Positions 1 to 6,500 of a stretch of 8,210 bases of DNA are shown here, one piece after another. Source of the DNA: Candidatus Heimdallarchaeota archaeon (GTDB taxonomy: Archaea; Asgardarchaeota; Heimdallarchaeia; Heimdallarchaeales; Heimdallarchaeaceae); assembly GCA_016839875.1 (NCBI GenBank), contig JAEOTK010000055.1, positions 1 through 8,210 on the forward strand, read 5' to 3'. The position numbers and the translations under genes are program-made. Numbering within the stretch: the first letter of the stretch is position 1; every line of letters starts with the position of its first letter. Below the pieces are notes generated by a model. It saw only the letters and a list, made by a program, of their open reading frames with translations. It searched no databases and was not told where the DNA came from.

Positions 1-1208
1 ATCTTAAAGCTGAAAACATCTCAATTCAAAATGAAATAACTGATGTTCAATCTGTTCTAAAAAGTAAAGAGCAAGCTATTGAAGAGCTTTCTGAGAGAGC
101 AACAACCATGGGTGTTGATCAGACTATTATTGAAGCAAGAGATCAAGTAATTGGAGATAAAGATCGATTGGTTCATCAGTTAAGTTTAGAGAAAAACAAT
201 CTTCAATCAGAATACAATCGGCTTAAAATTGAAAGAGATGCAATGGCTAAGCATGTTGAAGAAATGGAAACTAGATTGAGAGCAGTATCAACAGAAGCTT
301 TATCCAAAGAAGGTCAATTGTTTGATGATATCCAAAAGCAGTTAGACAATTCTAGACAAACAATTTTTGATTTGAGAAATCAGGTAGCAGAGCTCGAAGA
401 TCAAGCTAGAACTCAAGAATCGGACATCCAACAAAAAGATACACAAATAGCAACACTAACTGATCAATTGAAAGAAATTCAAGAGAGAACTGAAGGGAAA
501 GAAGCAGAATCCAGTCTTGTTGAGGAATTAAGAACTCAAATTCATCAAAAGGATAGCGATATGGAAAATCTCTCTGTAACCATGGTGGATCTTCAGCAAA
601 CCATTACTACCAAAGAGCAAGAAGCTCATACACTTCAAACACAAGTGGATGAAATGATGCTTCAAGTAGCTGAAAGAGAAGCAGAAATGACTGAGGTTAG
701 AGAATTATCCGAGAAGACAACAAATGAGAAAGTAAAGATTGAGGAACAGATGCTAGACAAGCAAGATGAAATTGAAGATTTAAAAGCTAGACTAGAGGAA
801 TCAGCTACAGAATTAACCACAACTAAACAAACATTGGAAACAATGGAAAAACAAGGAACAATGTCTTCTGAAGAAAAATACAAGTATGAATTGGAAATAC
901 AGAAATTAAGAAAGAGGATAGAACAAACAAGTAAAACATTGAAATCTGTAGAAGCATTTCTTAATACTGATCCAAAATATAGGATTCTTTATCTACTTAA
1001 CGACTTCCAAAGACCTCTTGTAAAAGATGAGATTTCGAAGATGCTTAATATTCCAGAAGAAATAGCTGCAAAATACATCTATGAATTAGATTATTTTGGA
1101 TACATAAAACAGAACATTGTTTCTGGAAAAACAAATATTGAATCTACAGCTTTGTTAACACCTCCATTATCTTACGAGGAGGAAGAAGAAGCTGAAGATA
1201 AAGAATGA
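1..1208 (+). CDS. Long coiled-coil protein with C-terminal winged-helix-like domain (5' partial)
   Basis: The reading frame is open from the first complete codon (base 3), and the coiled-coil pattern continues upstream of the first in-window ATG (108), so the real start lies before the window. About 401 residues are visible. Roughly the first 315 are charged, rich in Glu, Gln, Lys and Leu, almost free of Pro and Gly, and heptad-like, as in a long rod-forming coiled coil. The section encoded by about 963-1142 changes character to a compact globular pattern, including the segments KYRILYLLNDF, VKDEISKMLNIP, AAKYIYELDYFGYI and then a beta-wing-like stretch. This resembles a winged helix of the kind found in archaeal regulators. 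The protein ends in a run of Glu/Asp. There is no signal peptide or membrane segment in the visible part. Function is not recognised; an SMC-like or scaffold role is possible, but no ATPase motif is visible. A NYN-domain gene follows 56 bases downstream on the same strand. Confidence 0.85.
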   Translation, partial: LKAENISIQNEITDVQSVLKSKEQAIEELSERATTMGVDQTIIEARDQVIGDKDRLVHQLSLEKNNLQSEYNRLKIERDAMAKHVEEMETRLRAVSTEALSKEGQLFDDIQKQLDNSRQTIFDLRNQVAELEDQARTQESDIQQKDTQIATLTDQLKEIQERTEGKEAESSLVEELRTQIHQKDSDMENLSVTMVDLQQTITTKEQEAHTLQTQVDEMMLQVAEREAEMTEVRELSEKTTNEKVKIEEQMLDKQDEIEDLKARLEESATELTTTKQTLETMEKQGTMSSEEKYKYELEIQKLRKRIEQTSKTLKSVEAFLNTDPKYRILYLLNDFQRPLVKDEISKMLNIPEEIAAKYIYELDYFGYIKQNIVSGKTNIESTALLTPPLSYEEEEEAEDKE

Positions 1209-1230
1209 TTTGACAAATAGAGTTAAATTA

Positions 1231-1245
1231 CTCTTCTTCTTTTCT
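1231..1245 (+). terminator. Pyrimidine-rich tract, possible archaeal terminator
   Basis: A 15-base run of only C and T, with several TT/TTTT stretches, lies 22 bases after the stop of the coiled-coil gene. Archaeal RNA polymerase commonly terminates at U-rich tracts without a hairpin. The tract could equally be part of the leader between two cotranscribed genes. Confidence 0.3.
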
Positions 1246-1264
1246 ATATTTATTGGGATAATCT

Positions 1265-1792
1265 ATGTCTGATTTAGAAGAAGAAACAGCAGAAGAACAA
1301 AAACTATATGAGAAAATAGCAAACAGAATTTTAAGTAGTTCTCATATCCAAAGTTTAAGAGATAGGTTATCAGGGGAGAGAAAAATAGCTGTTTTTGTAG
1401 ATGGTCCCAATTTCTTGCGAAAAATAAACGGAAGACAAGTGAAATTAGAGGAAATTGATGAAAAAATCAAGGATCGAGGAAAAACTGTTGCTAGAAAAGT
1501 TATACTAAATGAATTTGCTAGTGAAAAGCTTATCCAAGCTGTTACTAATAGTGGTTATGAACCAGTAGTGTCTCCCTATGACGTATACATAGCTCTTTCA
1601 ATTGAAATCATGAGTACTTTGAAACAAAATAATGATTTAGAATCAGTTGTTATTGCATCCAGACATGCTCGAATTACCCCTATTTTGTTAAAACTAAAAG
1701 AAAAAGGGTTAGAAACAATCATCATTGGTTTTGAACCAGGATTTAGTGTTGCAGTAAAGAAACATGCTGATATGATCTTTCTGATAAAATAA
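1265..1792 (+). CDS. NYN/PIN-like domain protein (TIGR00288-like) with a degenerate active site
   Basis: This 175-residue protein resembles the archaeal NYN-domain family (TIGR00288 type), PIN-like proteins usually thought to act as metal-dependent RNases. A helical, acidic N-terminus (1-38) precedes the first strand with the hallmark IAVFVDGPNF (41-50), which supplies the first Asp (D46) and Asn (N49). A second family Asp is at D106 in SPYDVYIAL. The C-terminal strand and loop GLETIIIGFEPGFSVAVKKHAD (first half 148-158) is the best family match. The usual acidic motif of the type T/S-R-D-A-D-F is here SRHARITP (132-139), with both Asp replaced (H134, R136), so cleavage activity is doubtful and RNA binding without cleavage is plausible. 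The ATG is the only sensible start. No strong Shine-Dalgarno is present. A TATA-like stretch at 1244-1253 is too close to the ATG to be a convincing promoter, so cotranscription with the preceding gene is possible. Confidence 0.85.
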   Translation: MSDLEEETAEEQKLYEKIANRILSSSHIQSLRDRLSGERKIAVFVDGPNFLRKINGRQVKLEEIDEKIKDRGKTVARKVILNEFASEKLIQAVTNSGYEPVVSPYDVYIALSIEIMSTLKQNNDLESVVIASRHARITPILLKLKEKGLETIIIGFEPGFSVAVKKHADMIFLIK

Positions 1793-1801
1793 TTTTCATT
1801 T
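1793..1801 (+). terminator. T-rich tract after the NYN gene, possible terminator
   Basis: TTTTCATTT follows the stop codon directly. It could be a U-tract terminator of the archaeal kind, and the next small gene has its own TATA-like box just downstream. The tract is short, so this is weak. Confidence 0.25.
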
Positions 1802-1819
1802 AACTTAATACTGAATGTA

Positions 1820-1828
1820 TTTATAATT
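1820..1828 (+). promoter_or_regulatory. TATA-like box for the 55-residue gene
   Basis: TTTATAATT is centred about 26 bases before the ATG at 1850. In archaea the TATA box is centred about 25-27 bases before the transcription start, so transcription would begin at or next to the start codon, giving a leaderless mRNA. No Shine-Dalgarno is present, which agrees with this. Confidence 0.5.
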
Positions 1829-1849
1829 AGAAAAGAATGTAAAAAATTG

Positions 1850-2017
1850 ATGATAACTTGGTTATATCTAAGAGAACAGATTAAGAAAATCCTCTACAGA
1901 TACAAAATTAGAAAAAAGACAAAACGAGGAGAGCTAGACGAAGAATTCAAAAAACAGATGAAGGATGCTTACGATACAGGTTTACAACAGGGAGCGAATA
2001 TTGGTAAAGTTCTATAA
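1850..2017 (+). CDS. Small basic hypothetical protein, 55 residues
   Basis: An ATG at 1850 opens a 56-codon frame ending in TAA. The product begins MITWLYLREQIKKILYRYKI, a hydrophobic and basic, probably amphipathic helix. A Lys/Arg cluster (RKKTKR, 21-26) follows, then an acidic-basic helical stretch (GELDEEFKKQMKDAYDTG, 27-44), and the protein ends in GANIGKVL. Codon use and composition look like real coding sequence, and a TATA-like box sits at the right distance for a leaderless transcript. It does not overlap either neighbour: the NYN gene ends 57 bases upstream, and the convergent AAA-protein gene ends 51 bases downstream. I do not recognise the family. Membrane-surface or nucleic-acid association would suit the basic amphipathic N-terminus, but this is only inference. 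A chance frame cannot be excluded without homologues. Confidence 0.55.
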   Translation: MITWLYLREQIKKILYRYKIRKKTKRGELDEEFKKQMKDAYDTGLQQGANIGKVL

Positions 2018-2068
2018 TTTCTGAGAAAATAATCTTCAATAAAATCTAATAATGGAAAGAGGATGAGT

Positions 2069-3280
2069 TTAGAAAATATCAGAGATGTTTTCCAATCTGA
2101 CATATTTTTCTTTCTGTTCAAATTTGGGAAGAAGGAATGTATCTGAAGAAGCGACAAGTTCATTTCTAAGCTTGTAGAATGCTTTTCGATTAACTGTTTG
2201 TTTTGAGACAAATTGCTTTTCTTCTAATTGCTTTAAGTGGTGAGAAACAGATGTTTTTTGTATATCAGTATTGAGAACAATATCATCATATGTAATCCCA
2301 AAATTATTTGCAATTGATTTCATTGAAATAAGAGAAAGAATGAATGTTTGAGTATTATCTTTTAGTGTGATTAGATTATAGAATTCTTTATTCTTCTGAA
2401 TATTAAGGATAATACTGACATCATGTACCAATGAGATTGAAGCTGTGTCCATTCCATTGTAAAAGCATTCCTCGCAGATTCTCATGCACATTTTAATAGC
2501 ATTTAGAATACTTCCACCAGAATTCTGAGCAACTAAAGACAAGACTTCTTGGGAAAAAGGTTGTTGAATATGTCCTTTTTTTGAGAGCTTCATTTTAAGA
2601 ATATGGGTGATCTCATCTCTAGTAAGTGGGTCAATGTGAGTGCTTTGTACAATCTTATTATGGATATCATAATTTGAGTAGGCAAGATTGCTCTTCAACC
2701 GAGTCCAACCTGAGTGTGAAAAAATAAAAACAAGTGGGGTTCCTTGAAAATCTCTATCAAAAGCATCCCTAAAACTTTCGAAAAAATCAATAAGGTAATC
2801 AGCATGATCAATTATAACAAGAGAAAGTGAGGAAGTACCAGTATCTAGATCCCCAAGAACATTGCGGAAATTATGGATAGTGTTAGCAATAGAATATTGA
2901 AAATTATCAAATTCCACTAACTTTTGTGCATCTACGTAAGTTATTTCCTGATGTTGTTTTAGAAGCTCACAAGTGAATCGAATAAGAGTTGAAATACCTG
3001 TTTGACTAGAGCCAAATAAAACCCCATCAAGAATTTTAGGTTCACCCCTATCTTTCTTATCGTTTTTATTCTCAAGACAACTTGAAAACACTTTACCAAT
3101 ATAATGAGATATTTTACGAACTCTAGGTTGGAGAAAAGATTGTTTTCGTAATTCTGATACGGATGTTTTTAGAAAAGGATTGCTTTCAAATCCAAAGGAA
3201 ACAAATGGATCCTGTGGGATGTAAGAATCCTCTTTTCCTCTTTCAAATGCTTCCTTAGCAATCTTTTCATAATCCTCCAT
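2069..3280 (-). CDS. Orc1/Cdc6-like AAA protein with ArsR-like winged helix and altered Walker A
   Basis: The protein has 403 residues from the ATG at 3280, or 408 from an upstream in-frame TTG at 3295. The numbering here uses the longer form. The N-terminus has a FGFESNPF motif (34-41) like those ahead of Orc1/Cdc6-type and related archaeal AAA domains. The P-loop is GSSQTGIS (95-102), with Ile in place of the nucleotide-binding Lys. Walker B is LVIIDHAD (159-166). A sensor-1-like strand VFIFSHSGW follows (189-197), then a lid-like region with PLTRDEITHIL (223-233) and SGGSILNAI (259-267). The C-terminus is a winged helix (about 315-380) whose recognition helix, TSVSHHLKQLEEK, resembles the ArsR type rather than the Orc1 type. 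A DNA-binding regulator is therefore more likely than a true initiator. ATP hydrolysis is doubtful. The ATG at 3280 is preferred because GTGATC (3284-3289) precedes it. The gene is divergent from the transporter operon and convergent with the 55-residue gene. Confidence 0.85.
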   Translation of the reverse strand: MEDYEKIAKEAFERGKEDSYIPQDPFVSFGFESNPFLKTSVSELRKQSFLQPRVRKISHYIGKVFSSCLENKNDKKDRGEPKILDGVLFGSSQTGISTLIRFTCELLKQHQEITYVDAQKLVEFDNFQYSIANTIHNFRNVLGDLDTGTSSLSLVIIDHADYLIDFFESFRDAFDRDFQGTPLVFIFSHSGWTRLKSNLAYSNYDIHNKIVQSTHIDPLTRDEITHILKMKLSKKGHIQQPFSQEVLSLVAQNSGGSILNAIKMCMRICEECFYNGMDTASISLVHDVSIILNIQKNKEFYNLITLKDNTQTFILSLISMKSIANNFGITYDDIVLNTDIQKTSVSHHLKQLEEKQFVSKQTVNRKAFYKLRNELVASSDTFLLPKFEQKEKYVRLENISDIF

Positions 3281-3283
3281 TTT

Positions 3284-3289
3284 GATCAC
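3284..3289 (-). promoter_or_regulatory. Shine-Dalgarno-like GTGATC ahead of the AAA-protein ATG
   Basis: Read on the minus strand, GTGATC lies 3 bases before the ATG at 3280. It is complementary to part of the archaeal 16S 3' tail (GGAUCACCUCCU). The same sequence falls inside the frame if TTG 3295 is the start, so it favours the ATG. The short spacing matches that seen before the GTG start of the ABC ATPase in this window. Confidence 0.45.
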
Positions 3290-3314
3290 AGACAACTTAT
3301 CTGGAAAATATCAG

Positions 3315-3324
3315 CATATACTTT
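3315..3324 (-). promoter_or_regulatory. TATA-like box for the AAA/winged-helix gene
   Basis: On the minus strand this reads AAAGTATATG. Its centre is about 25 bases before base 3294, so transcription would start near 3293-3295 and give a leader of about 13-15 bases to the ATG at 3280, or a leaderless message from TTG 3295. The hexamer array begins 6 bases further upstream, so a protein bound there would sit next to the TBP/TFB site. Confidence 0.5.
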
Positions 3325-3329
3325 GAAAT

Positions 3330-3390
3330 GTTCGAATATTTGAACTTTTCGTAATATTCGAATTATTCGAATTTTCGTAATCTTTCGACA
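3330..3390. repeat. Phased array of seven TTCGAA-like hexamers
   Basis: Hexamers TTCGAA, TTTGAA, TTCGTA, TTCGAA, TTCGAA, TTCGTA and TTCGAC start at 3331, 3339, 3348, 3357, 3366, 3374 and 3384, spaced 8, 9, 9, 9, 8 and 10 bases apart. Within the array ATTCGAAT, a perfect 8-bp palindrome, occurs twice (3356-3363 and 3365-3372). TTTTCGTAAT occurs twice as a direct repeat (3346-3355 and 3372-3381). The first two units form a near-palindrome GTTCGAATATTTGAAC (3330-3345). The array lies directly upstream of the minus-strand TATA box. It is probably a cooperative binding site, with the adjacent winged-helix protein as the obvious candidate ligand. Confidence 0.75.
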
Positions 3391-3422
3391 AAATTAATTT
3401 ATAAGCGTGAACATGTGGGCAA

Positions 3423-3449
3423 AAAAATTTATAACCACTATAAATTTTT
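3423..3449. repeat. 11-bp inverted repeat with TATA sequences on both strands
   Basis: AAAAATTTATA (3423-3433) and TATAAATTTTT (3439-3449) are perfect inverted repeats around the 5-base centre ACCAC. Each arm contains TTTATA on one strand, so the element could act as a divergent core promoter or as a regulator site. Initiation about 25 bases out in each direction would leave leaders of around 100 bases to the transporter gene and longer for the AAA gene. Both genes have closer TATA-like boxes, so any promoter role here would be secondary. Confidence 0.5.
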
Positions 3450-3504
3450 CAAATAATCATAACCGAAGACAAAAAGTACAGAATTCAGTTTCACGCTAAA
3501 ATAC

Positions 3505-3523
3505 TTCTTTTCTGTAAAAAGAA
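3505..3523. repeat. 7-bp inverted repeat abutting the transporter promoter
   Basis: TTCTTTT (3505-3511) and AAAAGAA (3517-3523) are perfect inverted repeats with a 5-base centre. The right arm overlaps the A-rich BRE-like segment just ahead of the TATA-like box at 3529-3535. It could be an operator, but a repeat this short in AT-rich DNA may be chance. Confidence 0.35.
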
Positions 3524-3535
3524 AAAGGCTTATAG
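3521..3535 (+). promoter_or_regulatory. BRE/TATA-like promoter of the ABC transporter operon
   Basis: A purine-rich BRE-like stretch GAAAAAGG (3521-3528) is followed by CTTATAG (3529-3535). The TATA centre is about 26 bases before the ATG at 3559, the distance expected for a leaderless archaeal transcript. No Shine-Dalgarno lies at the usual distance before this ATG. Confidence 0.5.
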
Positions 3536-3558
3536 GTGCATGTAAGTGAAAAGTATTA

Positions 3559-6500
3559 ATGACGAGAGCTAATTCTGTGCCTAAAAACAATGTACGATAT
3601 CTTTTTCAAAATCTATTCTCGGCTACCAGAACGTTTTTCAGATTCCTCTTTGGTCCCAAAGAAACTAAACCCACCAAAACAAGGGTTGCATTCACAGTTA
3701 TTCTATTGCTCTTCTTTCCAATAATTTTATTAACTTTAATAGCATTAGATTTCTTCCTTCTACTCTTTACTCCAGGATTACATCTGTTCAAACCTTTATT
3801 CAAGGCAGGTTGGAAATATGCTCTCATTTCAGCAATAGGTGTAACGTTAGCAGTATCAATTATCACACAGTATGTTTTCTTTATTTATTCTTATCAATTC
3901 CAAGCATTTGATCTATACTTGGCAGAAGAACCTAGAACTTACATTCAAGCAGAACTTGAAACAGTTCAAATTGGTGATCTTGGTCAATATTTGTCTATTG
4001 AAGGTATTGCAGGTCATGCTACACGCTTTGTCAACGTTTCTCATAGAATTTTACAAACGGATCTGTATTTTACGAGACCAACGTTCATTAAAACGGTAGA
4101 TCCTACTACGAATGGAACTGCTTTACCTAATATGCCCTTATATGGTACGGAAGGAAAAATTCTATCATTTCTCTCTATGCATATAGGAGAGGGTAGAATT
4201 CCTGAAGATTCAAGTGAAGCTTTGGCTTTAATAACCAGAGATTTCTATAATCATTCAGATGTTAGAGTAAACAGTACTGTCTCTGTTTATGTTCCTGTTG
4301 CACTTGAAAAAACAGCTTCATTAATTGATCCAACAGCTCAAACAACCGTAAATATAACAGGTATTGTTTTTCTAGATGAAATTCCAAAATATCATGTATT
4401 GCAATCTGACAAAGGTATTGAAATTGAAACCCTTCTTGAAATGGAATCTAGAGCGGGGTTAGTTTCAAGGTGGAATCTTGCAGCTGGTATACTTTATGAT
4501 ATTGTTTTTACTCATGGTTTAGCAGATATTAGAGTTGATTTATTCTATGATATTCGTTTAATAGATTCATTTGCTCTTCAATCAGAAGTTGATTTGATAA
4601 AACTGATTGGAGTTGAGCTGAAAGAATGGTATCTTGATGCTTCGTATTCTGGGGCTCGTATAAATTCGTTTCTAATCAATTTATTGGAAAGCTTTCAAAG
4701 TGAGTATAATCTGTATCAGACTTTCATGTTTGCATTCCTTTCTCCAATTATCGCACTTACTCTTATTTTAACAGTTTACGCTGCAAATCTTGTACGTAAA
4801 AAGAGAGATAGACAACTAACGATTCTCGCTGAAAGAGGATCAAATAGGAAGGAAATAGGATCATATCTAGCTCTCGAATCAGTAATCATCGGAGGAGTCT
4901 CACTAATTTTTGGAGTATTTCTGGGAGTTCCAATTTCTGCATTACTCACCAAGAGTTCTGGTTTCTTAATGTTCTCAAATTCATCAATACCTCTACAATT
5001 GGATCTTGCTTCAGTATCAGTTGCACTAATAGGAAGTATTGGAGCTGTGTTGTTAATTCAGATTTTTAATACGATTACATTGTTAAAGAAAAGAAGTATT
5101 GAGGATTACGGAAAAGTAGAAAAATCTCTTCCTAAATATTACAAGTTCTTTATAGATTTTCTCCTAATAGGAATCTCTGTCATATTATGGGTTATATACA
5201 GATTACCTGTTCTGAGCAGCTTTGAAGATGAAATAGCAAAATTCATAGGAATACCTTCTACAGTACTGATGCTATTGGGATTAATTTTGCTTGTTCAGAG
5301 AGCATTACCCTGGTTTTCAAGGATTTTGGTGAAGATAACTTCAAAATTGAAACTGGACATCCCCTCTCTCAGTATTAGGGAAATACATAGATATCAGAAA
5401 AGCTTTGCGAGATCTTCTATCATCTTAACACTCTCATTTTCATTGGTGGTTTGTTCGATTGTTGTTCCGATAACCTATCAAGATTTCAATACACAAGGAG
5501 CATACTATGATTTAGGAGCAGATATCGTAATAAGAGATTTCCCACTTGATAATTATTTAATAAAAGAATCAATTGAAAATCTAACAGAAGTTAGTTCCAT
5601 TTCGCCAGTGAGATATGTGAATTTAAGAGATGTTAGTGGTGATCTAGCAATTACCTATTCCATGCTTATTATTGAGCCTGAGAGTTTTCTTAACACGGCA
5701 TATTATAGAGATGATTTTAGTAAAGAGTCAGTTGTTGATATGCTTGCTAAATTGAATAGTTCAAATGAAGTCTTAGCACAGAAGGATGAAATACAAGTAT
5801 TGGATTGGGAGATAGATGTACCTAAACCCATTACCTATTTAGCTTATAATGCATCTTGGGAATATACTAAAGGTAGTGTAACAGATGATGTCAATCTAAC
5901 TATTACAATTAAGGATGAATACACCTACTGGCCAGTATTACTTAAAGAAATTTCTGTAGATAATGTCCGTGCAATATACTATCACTTTGTTGCTAGAAAT
6001 GACTTCATAGACCAAATAGATGTCCATCCATCAGATTTAATCCAGTATTTATACATAAATGTAAAAGATGGGTATGATCTAACTGAAGTAGCAGAAGAAA
6101 TAGAAAGTATTGCAGGAGGTACAGTAACAAGTGTAGAGGATTTAATCTTCGTAAAACCAGATAGTCCCAGATCTTCAATATTATACTCAGCAATTAATTC
6201 AACACTTCTGATGTCATTTGCAATAAATGCAATAATTCTCTCTCTATTTGCTGCAATACAATTGATAGATAAATCAAAAGAAATTGCTACAATGAAAGCA
6301 ATGGGGATATCATCAAAGCAGCTCATAATTTACTATATATCAGTCTACGTAGCTTTGTTGATGTTCTCGTCATTACTAGGATTATTAGTTGGTTACGTCA
6401 CATCTTCGATGCTCTTAGGAGTGTTGACTACAAATAGAATAATTCCTCCATATTTCCTAAGTTTCCCAATTGGAAGTATTGCAATCGCATTTACTGCTTT

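Noticed and set aside
662..883. Minus-strand frame with a Ser/Val-rich product inside the coiled-coil gene
   Set aside because: Its Ser-rich composition is what the reverse complement of Glu/Lys/Thr-rich coiled-coil codons produces; no other support.
1244..1253. CTATATTTAT as the TATA box of the NYN gene
   Set aside because: Its centre is only about 17 bases before the ATG, which would put the transcription start inside the coding sequence, and there is no good downstream start codon.
1969..2211. Minus-strand open frame overlapping the 3' end of the AAA-protein gene
   Set aside because: It lies in another frame on the same strand as a well-supported gene, has no family resemblance and also overlaps the 55-residue gene; it is a shadow.
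2069..3295. Calling this gene a genuine Orc1/Cdc6 replication initiator
   Set aside because: The Walker A Lys is missing and the winged helix resembles ArsR-type regulators rather than the Orc1 winged helix. No G-rich origin recognition boxes are seen next to the gene.
3295..3295. TTG at 3295 as the preferred start of the AAA-protein gene
   Set aside because: An ATG five codons later has a Shine-Dalgarno-like GTGATC in front of it. TTG remains possible because it lies at leaderless distance from the TATA-like box.
3330..3390. The hexamer array as a CRISPR array
   Set aside because: The repeat units are only 6-10 bases with 2-4 base gaps; there are no spacers of about 30 bases and no cas genes nearby.
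5982..6326. Minus-strand open frames inside the permease gene
   Set aside because: They run antisense to a clear FtsX domain and have no recognisable motif or promoter; they are explained by the coding bias of the permease.
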